A stretch of DNA of 7,606 nucleotides from CAZIOH01 sp964540815 (GTDB taxonomy: Bacteria; Myxococcota_A; Polyangia; Fen-1088): contig CAZIOH010000159.1 of the NCBI GenBank assembly GCA_964540815.1, positions 1 through 7,606 on the forward strand. Reading direction: 5' to 3'. The notes under the pieces are model-generated. The model ran no database searches and was not told the DNA's origin. It saw only the letters and a program-made list of their open reading frames with translations. The position numbers were made by a program, and so were the translations under genes. This document shows, one piece after another, positions 1 to 4,828 of the stretch; positions within the stretch are counted from its first letter, which is position 1; every line of letters starts with the position of its first letter.

Positions 1-271
1 GGATCTGCTTTGCCCATGTCTTCTCCGGTTGGCAAAGCCAACCTCCGATCAACCGCATGGAGGGCGTGGACGCGGGGCATGCGCTTCCCGCGACTGAGCC
101 CCAGGGGCCCGACTTCAGTCTGGAGGGCTTTCGCAGGGAGGGAACAGTGACGGCGGTCATCGGGGAATGGCGGAGAATCTTGGCCATTTTGGGCTCGAGG
201 GACTAGCCTCGCTGGCGCGTCGGCGTCGACGGCACCCAGGGACGGAGCACAACGGAACAAGAGCGGAAGCC
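1..271 (+). other. Left-edge region without a confirmed gene; possible 3' end of an upstream gene
   Basis: No protein family is recognisable here. One plus-strand frame (codons starting at position 3) has no stop from the window edge to a TAG at 204-206, about 67 codons. Its last part reads TAVIGEWRRILAILGSRD. It could be the C-terminal end of a gene that starts outside the window. Another frame is also open to 150, and roughly a quarter of the third positions in the candidate frame are A or T, more than in the clear genes nearby, so the coding case is weak. Within the same frame a GTG at 147-149 follows a good Shine-Dalgarno-like AGGGAGGGA (135-143) and would give a 19-residue leader peptide. 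The interval also carries the inverted repeats described separately. No clear sigma-70 promoter or Zur/Fur-type operator was seen. Confidence 0.3.
7..43. repeat. Two overlapping, mutually exclusive inverted repeats
   Basis: GCTTTGCC (7-14) is perfectly complementary to GGCAAAGC (31-38), with a 16-base loop. GGTTGGC (27-33) is perfectly complementary to GCCAACC (37-43), with an AAA loop. The two stems share bases 31-33 and 37-38, so an RNA from either strand could form only one of them at a time. No T-run follows on either side, so this is not a standard intrinsic terminator. It may be an operator, an attenuator-like element or chance, and it lies 229 bases before the porin start. Confidence 0.5.
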
Positions 272-1537
272 ATGTTTGTCGAAGCCTTCGCAGTGCCCCT
301 CTTGACGTGGTGGCTGGCGCAACAGCCGGCCGATGCGGGGGCGCTCGAACGCGCGATCGCGGCCGACGCTGCGGCAGGATCCCAGGCGGGAACCCCAGGC
401 CCGCCAGCGTCATCGACCTTGGAGGCCGTGCCGTCGTCGGCCCAGGCCACCGTTCGTCCGCCGGGCGGCGGTCTCATGAACCCGTCGATGTCCGTGATCG
501 TCGATGGGACCTTCGGCTATTACGGTCGCCACGCCGGCGACTTCGCGGCGACCGGCTTGCCCGTGGCAGGTGACGATCCGGACCCTGGCCACCAGGGCTT
601 CGGCATCCAGGAGCTCGAGCTGGCCTTCACCTCGGCGATCGATCCTTACCTCGAGGGGGCGGTGTTTCTCACCATCCCGAACCTCGGCGGCCTCGAGGTC
701 GAGGAGGCCTATCTCGTGACCACCGCGCTGCCGTGGAACCTGCAGATCAAGGCAGGGACCTTCCGTTCGCAGCTCGGGCGCAACAACACCCAGCACCTGC
801 ACCTGCAGAGCTTCACCCGCCGCCCGCTCTTCACCGCGCTCCTGTTCGGGGCCGATGGGCTGCGTGGCCCGGGGCTGCAGGCCTCGGTCCTCTTGCCGCT
901 CCCGTGGTTCGCCACGCTCTACGCGGAGTCCTTCGCGATCGGGCCGCCGGACGACCTCACGCGCGTGGCCAGCTTCGGTGGGGGCGGGCGGCCCGATCCC
1001 GCCCACCTGGTCTACACCCTGGTGCTCGAGCAATTCTGGGACCTGACCGAGAACGCCTCCCTCGCGCTCGGTCTGAACACCGCCACCGGGCGGCTCTTCG
1101 ATTGCGCCGGGACGACCCCCTGCCCGGACGGCGGTGCCCACGACCCGCGCACCTTCCTGTCGGGCGGCGATCTGGTCTATCGCTGGAAGCCGGCCAACGA
1201 GACCAGCACCTACGCCAGCCTGTCGTGGACCACCGAATTCTTCCTGCGCACCATCACCGACGGTGGGCCGACCGAAGGGGCCGGGTACACCGAGCCGGTC
1301 TGGCAGTTCTCTCGGCGCTGGTACGCCGGGGCGCGCTTCGATCTGGTCGGGTTGCCGGCGCACGAGAACCTGCCCCGCCGACAGGGCTTTGCCCTGTCCC
1401 TCACCTTCGCGCCGAGCGAGTTTTCACGGTTTCGCCTCTTCGCGCAGGAGCTGACCGGGTCCGGCATCTCCAGCGCTTCCGTGCTCTTCTTTCAAACCGA
1501 GATCTCGATGGGCGCGCACGGGGCCCATCCCTACTGA
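272..1537 (+). CDS. Porin-like outer-membrane beta-barrel protein, probably linked to metal uptake
   Basis: The 421-residue product is predicted to be an outer-membrane beta-barrel. The chosen ATG is followed by a hydrophobic stretch (VPLLTWWLA, about residues 8-17) and AQQPADA, which resembles a signal peptide although the usual basic residues before it are missing. Starting at the upstream in-frame ATG at 167 would put an arginine-rich, non-signal sequence first. Residues about 70-421 alternate polar and hydrophobic or aromatic residues, as in beta-strands, and the protein ends GAHGAHPY with a terminal aromatic residue typical of barrel proteins. The segment from about residue 163 (TFRSQLGRNNTQHLHLQSF, then RRPLF and LLPLPWF) resembles a porin-like family that I recall being encoded beside Zn/Mn-binding proteins; this is from memory, not a search. 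C278 and C284 could form a disulfide in an external loop. The ribosome site is weak, and the metal-binding protein gene begins 27 bases downstream, implying co-transcription. The substrate is inferred from context only. Confidence 0.78.
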   Translation: MFVEAFAVPLLTWWLAQQPADAGALERAIAADAAAGSQAGTPGPPASSTLEAVPSSAQATVRPPGGGLMNPSMSVIVDGTFGYYGRHAGDFAATGLPVAGDDPDPGHQGFGIQELELAFTSAIDPYLEGAVFLTIPNLGGLEVEEAYLVTTALPWNLQIKAGTFRSQLGRNNTQHLHLQSFTRRPLFTALLFGADGLRGPGLQASVLLPLPWFATLYAESFAIGPPDDLTRVASFGGGGRPDPAHLVYTLVLEQFWDLTENASLALGLNTATGRLFDCAGTTPCPDGGAHDPRTFLSGGDLVYRWKPANETSTYASLSWTTEFFLRTITDGGPTEGAGYTEPVWQFSRRWYAGARFDLVGLPAHENLPRRQGFALSLTFAPSEFSRFRLFAQELTGSGISSASVLFFQTEISMGAHGAHPY

Positions 1538-1564
1538 CCCGAACCCAACGGGACGCGAGGCCGA

Positions 1565-2701
1565 ATGTCGATGCCGCCTGGAACGGAAGTCACCCCACGC
1601 CCCGAGCGCCTCCCGGAGCCCCACCGCGTGCCGGGCGCCAGCACCCGCAGCCGCCGCGGTCGGGGCCTCTTCAGGGCCATCCTCCCGCTGCTCGCCCTCG
1701 GGACCGCCGTCTTCTTCGCCGGTCGCGCCGCGTTCACCGGGCGCGCCGCGGCGGCGAGCAAGCTCCAGGTCGTGACCACCATCGAGACCCTGGCCGCCCT
1801 CGCCGCCGAGGTCGGTGGCCCGCGCATCGACGTGCAGTCGCTCTCCCGCGGGTATCAGGATCCCCACTTCGTTCCGGCCAAGCCCTCGCTCATCTTGACC
1901 CTGAACCGCGCGGACGCGCTGGTCTACGTCGGCCTGGATCTGGAATCGGGTTGGCTGCCGCCGCTCGTGCAGCAATCGCGCAATCCCAGGATTCAGGCCG
2001 GTCAGCCGGGCAACATCAACGGGTCGACCGCCATCCGCGTCGAGGACATCCCGAGTGTTCCAGCCGACCAGCTGCGCGCGCTCGGCGACGTGCACCCGCT
2101 CGGCAACCCGCACTACTGGCTGCCGCCCGACAACGCGCGCGCGCTGGCCGACCTGATGGCCACCCGCTTCTCCGAGCTCGACCCGGGCGGGGCCGGCACC
2201 TATCAGGCGCGGGCCCAGGCCTTCGACGCCAAGCTGGCTGCGAAGGCCACGGAGTGGCGCGCGCGCGCCGCCCAGCTCCGCGGGCGCAAGGTCGTCACCT
2301 ACCACAAGAGCTGGGGCTACCTCACGCGCTGGCTCGGCCTCGACGAGGTGGGCTACATCGAGCCAAAGCCGGGGATTCCGCCCACCGCGTTCCACACGGG
2401 CGAGCTCATCAAGCTCATGAAGCAGGCTGGGGTCCACCTCATCCTGATGGAGAACTACTACCCGCGCTCGCTGGCCGACATCATCGCGCGCGACACCGGC
2501 GCACGGGTGCTGGCGCTGCCGGCCAACGTCGGGGCCGTCCCCGGCGCCCGGACCTACTTCGATCTGGTGGACGGTATCGTCAACGCCATCGTGGAGGCGG
2601 CCGGTCCGGCCCCCCCGTCGCCGCTCCCACGGCCCGCCGCCCAGCCCTCCGCACCGCCCGGCCCCGGGGGCCCCGCGGCCAAGCCCGCCGGCCCTCCCTG
2701 A
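1565..2701 (+). CDS. Zn/Mn-type ABC transporter substrate-binding protein (ZnuA/TroA-like)
   Basis: This is a periplasmic cluster A-I metal-binding protein that would capture Zn2+ or Mn2+ and pass it to an ABC permease. Numbering is from the ATG at 1565 (378 residues). A hydrophobic segment (about 36-59) follows a basic stretch RSRRGRG, and the mature domain starts near KLQVVTTIETLAALA (66-80). Likely metal ligands are H101 (DPHFVPAKPS), H183 (GNPHYW) and H247 (TYHKSW). The usual fourth ligand, an Asp in an LDPL-like motif, is replaced by LPANVG (318-323), so the site may be three-histidine or use another residue. There is no His-rich loop, so Zn versus Mn cannot be decided, and no lipobox cysteine. 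A Pro/Ala-rich tail of about 30 residues (348-378) ends the protein. The N-terminus is long: a GTG at 1628, with GGAG at 1615-1618, would give a more normal signal peptide. No permease or ATPase gene is adjacent in this window. Confidence 0.88.
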   Translation: MSMPPGTEVTPRPERLPEPHRVPGASTRSRRGRGLFRAILPLLALGTAVFFAGRAAFTGRAAAASKLQVVTTIETLAALAAEVGGPRIDVQSLSRGYQDPHFVPAKPSLILTLNRADALVYVGLDLESGWLPPLVQQSRNPRIQAGQPGNINGSTAIRVEDIPSVPADQLRALGDVHPLGNPHYWLPPDNARALADLMATRFSELDPGGAGTYQARAQAFDAKLAAKATEWRARAAQLRGRKVVTYHKSWGYLTRWLGLDEVGYIEPKPGIPPTAFHTGELIKLMKQAGVHLILMENYYPRSLADIIARDTGARVLALPANVGAVPGARTYFDLVDGIVNAIVEAAGPAPPSPLPRPAAQPSAPPGPGGPAAKPAGPP

Positions 2702-2710
2702 GCGAGCCGC

Positions 2711-2733
2711 GGCGGGCGCGCGCGCGCGCCGCC
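2711..2733. repeat. GC-only palindromic tract, candidate 3'-end hairpin
   Basis: The core GGCGCGCGCGCGCGCC (2715-2730) is a perfect 16-base palindrome of alternating G and C. An alternative pairing joins GGCGG (2711-2715) with CCGCC (2729-2733). It begins 10 bases after the stop codon of the metal-binding protein gene. Without a T-run it is not a classical terminator, but it could act as a stable 3' stem in the mRNA. Alternating CG tracts can also adopt Z-DNA. Confidence 0.5.
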
Positions 2734-2783
2734 CCTGCGGGCCGAGGAAACCGCCAGAACGGGCTCGAAGCCCCACTCTGCTA

Positions 2784-2816
2784 AGCTGGCCGACAGCTGG
2801 CCGAGAGCTGTCCGTT
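2784..2816. repeat. 11-base tandem repeat, about three copies, with embedded hairpin
   Basis: The units are AGCTGGCCGAC (2784-2794), AGCTGGCCGAG (2795-2805) and a degenerate AGCTGTCCGTT (2806-2816). Within it, GACAGCT (2792-2798) pairs perfectly with AGCTGTC (2806-2812) across a 7-base loop. It lies in the gap between the metal-binding protein gene and the TIGR00725 gene. It may be replication slippage or a repeated regulatory site; the sequence does not say which. Confidence 0.6.
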
Positions 2817-3003
2817 GGCTGGCCCGAGATCCAGAGCCTTGGTCGATCGACATGTCGATGAACGCAGCACAATATTTCGAGGGTCCGCGGGACGTGCCGC
2901 ACGCCGCTCGGGTCCGACATCCGGCGGGCCCGGGCCGCGCGGTCCCGGGACGCGCATGCGGGCCGGAACCGGCCTCGCGACCAGCGCCGAAAGCGCGTCG
3001 GTG

Positions 3004-3507
3004 ATGGCCACGCGTTCGCACAAGATCGTCATCGGGGTCATGGGCCCGGCGGCGTGCGATCCGGCCACCGCCGCCCTGGCCCTCGCGGTCGGACGCGGGG
3101 TCGCCGAGCGCGGAGGCGTGCTGCTGTGCGGGGGGCGCACCGGGGTGATGGAGGCGGCCGCGGAGGGCGCGCGCAAGGCGGGTGGCCTGACCCTCGGGAT
3201 CCTCCCGGGCGCGAGCGCCCACGAGTCCCCGCCGAACCCCTTCATCGACGTGGCCGTCTTCACCGGGCTCGGCGAGGGGCGCAACTGGGTCAACGCTTGT
3301 GCCAGCGACGCGCTGATCGCGATCGGCGGCGGGTTCGGCACGCTGTCGGAGATTGCGCTGGCCTTGAAGGCGCAGAAGCCCGTGGTGCTGGTGGGCTCGT
3401 GGCGCTTCGACATCGATGGATCGGGCCCCAACGTGCCACGCGCCTCCAGCGCCCAGGAGGCGGTGGGCCTGGCGTTCGCCGCGCTCGGGGTCCGCGACAG
3501 GGGATGA
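3004..3507 (+). CDS. TIGR00725 family protein (SLOG superfamily; LOG/MoCo-carrier-like Rossmann fold)
   Basis: The 167-residue product has the compact Rossmann-like fold shared by LOG phosphoribohydrolases and molybdenum-cofactor carrier proteins. Visible landmarks are an N-terminal strand and glycine turn (KIVIGVMGPAA, 7-17), CGGRTGVMEAAAEGA (42-56), GEGRNWVNACASDALIA (90-106) and the signature GGGFGTLSE (108-116). LOG enzymes carry an Arg-Lys pair before the PGGxGTxxE signature. Here R93 is kept but the next residue is N94, so cytokinin-type phosphoribohydrolase activity is doubtful; nucleotide or cofactor binding is more likely. The start at 3004 is chosen because family members begin just before the first beta-strand; its ribosome site is poor. 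GTG 3001 or ATG 2956 (GGGA at 2947-2950) are alternatives that would add residues without recognisable similarity. The rhomboid gene starts 13 bases after its stop, so the two are probably co-transcribed. The cellular role is unknown. Confidence 0.85.
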   Translation: MATRSHKIVIGVMGPAACDPATAALALAVGRGVAERGGVLLCGGRTGVMEAAAEGARKAGGLTLGILPGASAHESPPNPFIDVAVFTGLGEGRNWVNACASDALIAIGGGFGTLSEIALALKAQKPVVLVGSWRFDIDGSGPNVPRASSAQEAVGLAFAALGVRDRG

Positions 3508-3520
3508 TGATGGAGCCGAG

Positions 3521-4291
3521 ATGATCCCGATCAGCGACGACAATCCGACCTTGCGCTTCCCGCTGGTCACCGTGGGGCTGCTCGCGACCCTGGCGTTGGT
3601 GTGGATCTTTGTGCAGGGCGCGGGCCTCAATCCCGTGGTGCTGGCCGCCAGCGTCTGTGACTGGGGCATGGTGCCCGGTGAGCTGACCCACCTGGCCCGC
3701 ATCGGCACCGCGGTGCCGCTCGGGGATCACCTGGCCTGCGTGGTGGACGACGATGCGCGCAACGTGCTCACGCCGATCACCGCGATGTTCCTCCACGGCG
3801 GGTGGGGGCACCTGCTCGGCAATGGGCTCTTCCTGTGGGTCTTCGGCAACAACATCGAGGACAGCATGGGCCGCTTTCGTTTCCTGGTCTTCTATCTCAT
3901 CTGCGGTCTGGCGGCGGCGGCGGCCCAGACGGCCGTGAACCCCGGCTCGCCCATCCCGATGGTGGGCGCCTCGGGGGCCATCTCGGGGGTGCTCGGGGCT
4001 TACCTGGTGCTCTACCCACGGGTGCGGGTCAACCTGCTGGTGTTCCTGTTCATCTTCATCCGGGTGATCCCGGTCCCGGCCTGGGTGGTGCTGCTGGCCT
4101 GGATCGGCATGCAGCTCCTGGCGGGGCTGCCGCAGCTGTCGTCGCTGCGGCCGGCGGTCTCGGCGGGCGTGGCGGTGTGGGCCCACATCGGTGGCTTCGT
4201 CGCGGGTCTGGTGCTGGTCAAGCTGTTCGAGAACCGCAAGCTTGTGGCCGAGCGCAGCATCCGGTTCGATTCGTACGCCACCCGCCGCTGA
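3521..4291 (+). CDS. Rhomboid family intramembrane serine protease
   Basis: The 256-residue inner-membrane protein cleaves transmembrane segments of other membrane proteins. All catalytic landmarks are present: HGGWGHLLGN (92-101), whose H97 and N101 match the oxyanion-side His and Asn of E. coli GlpG; GASGAISG (149-156) with nucleophile S151; and AHIGGFVAGL (221-230) with catalytic H222. Hydrophobic segments are visible at about 12-31, 88-110, 119-137, 146-165, 170-182, 185-203 and 214-235, consistent with six or seven membrane spans. The long loop after the first span (about 33-85) corresponds to the rhomboid L1 region. The start has a good ribosome site, GGAG at 3512-3515, five bases upstream. 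The gene follows the TIGR00725 gene by 13 bases and converges on the SRPBCC gene. Substrates cannot be read from the sequence. The start NPTLRFPLVT and the C-terminal basic tail look ordinary for bacterial rhomboids. Confidence 0.95.
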   Translation: MIPISDDNPTLRFPLVTVGLLATLALVWIFVQGAGLNPVVLAASVCDWGMVPGELTHLARIGTAVPLGDHLACVVDDDARNVLTPITAMFLHGGWGHLLGNGLFLWVFGNNIEDSMGRFRFLVFYLICGLAAAAAQTAVNPGSPIPMVGASGAISGVLGAYLVLYPRVRVNLLVFLFIFIRVIPVPAWVVLLAWIGMQLLAGLPQLSSLRPAVSAGVAVWAHIGGFVAGLVLVKLFENRKLVAERSIRFDSYATRR

Positions 4292-4311
4292 GTCGGCCGC
4301 TGGCCTCGGGC

Positions 4312-4779
4312 TCACCTCGGGGTGGGGATCAGGGGAAATTGCGCGGCGACGACCCGGCGCCGGTGGTCGAAGATCCGCTCGAGCTGGCGGCGGATGAAGA
4401 GGCCGCGCACGATACGCCCGAAAGGACCGAAGGGCACCTCGTACTCCACCCGATCGCGCATGAGCGTTCCATCCGGGCAATCGAGGAAGCGGTGCTCGTG
4501 GCGCCAGAAGCGGTAGGGTCCCTCCACCTGCAGATCGACGAAGCGATCGTCCGGGTCGAACACCTCGATGCGGGTGCGCCAGCCGAAGCCGATCCCGAAC
4601 AGGGAGATCCGGTACTCGATGATCGTCCCGGCCGCCATCGCGATCGGCAGCGGGGTCCGGATGCGGAAGCGCAGGGAGGGCGGGGTGATGCGCTCGAGGT
4701 TGGCGGCGTCCGCGAAGAACGCGAAGACCTCGGAGCGCCGCCGCGGGATCAGCTGCTCGCGCTCGAGGAGGTATCGCAT
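4312..4779 (-). CDS. SRPBCC (START-like) fold protein, COG4276-like
   Basis: This is a 155-residue soluble protein of the SRPBCC/Bet v 1-like superfamily, which binds hydrophobic ligands in a deep cavity. Visible features are the N-terminal strand and helix (RYLLEREQLIPRRRSEVFAFF, in two parts, 2-22), ADAANLERITPPSLRFRI (24-40), GPYRFWRHEHRF (87-98) and the C-terminal amphipathic helix FIRRQLERIFDHRRRVV (128-144). The GPYRFWRHEHRF and DRVEYEVPFGPFGR (109-122) pattern is typical of the small COG4276-like group, whose members are sometimes mislabelled CDP-paratose epimerase. No catalytic residues can be assigned. The ATG lacks a clear Shine-Dalgarno sequence, but the N-terminus aligns with the family start. 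It lies 49 bases downstream of hemH on the same strand, suggesting co-transcription and possibly a membrane- or tetrapyrrole-related ligand; that is inference only. Confidence 0.85.
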   Translation of the reverse strand: MRYLLEREQLIPRRRSEVFAFFADAANLERITPPSLRFRIRTPLPIAMAAGTIIEYRISLFGIGFGWRTRIEVFDPDDRFVDLQVEGPYRFWRHEHRFLDCPDGTLMRDRVEYEVPFGPFGRIVRGLFIRRQLERIFDHRRRVVAAQFPLIPTPR

Positions 4780-4804
4780 GGACGATGAACGCGCCGGGGG
4801 GAGC

Positions 4805-4822
4805 TCCGGTTACCGTACCGGA
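4805..4822. repeat. Hairpin in the hemH-SRPBCC gap
   Basis: TCCGGT (4805-4810) and ACCGGA (4817-4822) form a perfect 6-base stem with a 6-base loop. It sits 6 bases beyond the hemH stop codon on the minus strand, in the 49-base gap before the SRPBCC gene. There is no T-run, so readthrough into the next gene is likely. It could be an mRNA-stabilising or processing stem that sets different levels for the two genes. Confidence 0.55.
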
Positions 4823-4828
4823 CGGCGG

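Larger units (their letters stand above)
2702..3003. other. Intergenic region with GC hairpins and short repeats
   Basis: No gene is supported here. From left to right it contains a very GC-rich palindromic tract (2711-2733), a small hairpin GGGCT-CGA-AGCCC (2761-2773) and an 11-base tandem repeat with its own hairpin (2784-2816). A locally AT-richer spot lies near 2870-2877. The stretch is open in the frame of the next gene from 2815, but its translation resembles no protein, so I treat it as the leader of that gene. None of the hairpins is followed by a T-run, so they may stop or protect the 3' end of the metal-binding transcript only by a non-canonical route. I could not place a convincing promoter for the downstream pair. 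Confidence 0.5.

Noticed and set aside
1..166. Zur or Fur box upstream of the porin operon
   Set aside because: No AT-rich palindrome resembling the known Zur or Fur consensus sequences was found; the inverted repeats present are unlike them.
167..271. Upstream ATG at 167 as the start of the porin
   Set aside because: It would add a 35-residue segment with a run of arginines before the signal-like hydrophobic stretch, which does not fit an exported protein.
1649..1700. Twin-arginine (Tat) signal in the metal-binding protein
   Set aside because: SRRGRGLF lacks the hydrophobic residue expected right after the SRRx core, so a Tat assignment is not supported.
733..2784. Plus-strand open frame of 683 codons across the porin and metal-binding protein genes
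   Set aside because: Its translation is extremely rich in Arg, Pro and Ala, and it overlaps two genes with recognisable protein features; it is a GC-driven shadow.
2837..2880. Promoter before the TIGR00725 gene using TTGGTC and the AATATT patch
   Set aside because: The two elements are about 26 bases apart, too far for a sigma-70 promoter, and neither is close to consensus.
1424..2920. Long minus-strand frame opposite the metal-binding protein gene
   Set aside because: Low-complexity Gly/Arg/Ala/Val translation with no motif, antisense to a well-supported gene.
4292..4311. Bidirectional terminator between the convergent rhomboid and SRPBCC genes
   Set aside because: Only a 4-base GGCC stem is visible, with no T-run on either strand.
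3290..4480. Minus-strand frame opposite the rhomboid gene
   Set aside because: His/Arg/Gln-rich shadow of a gene whose plus-strand product carries all rhomboid catalytic motifs.
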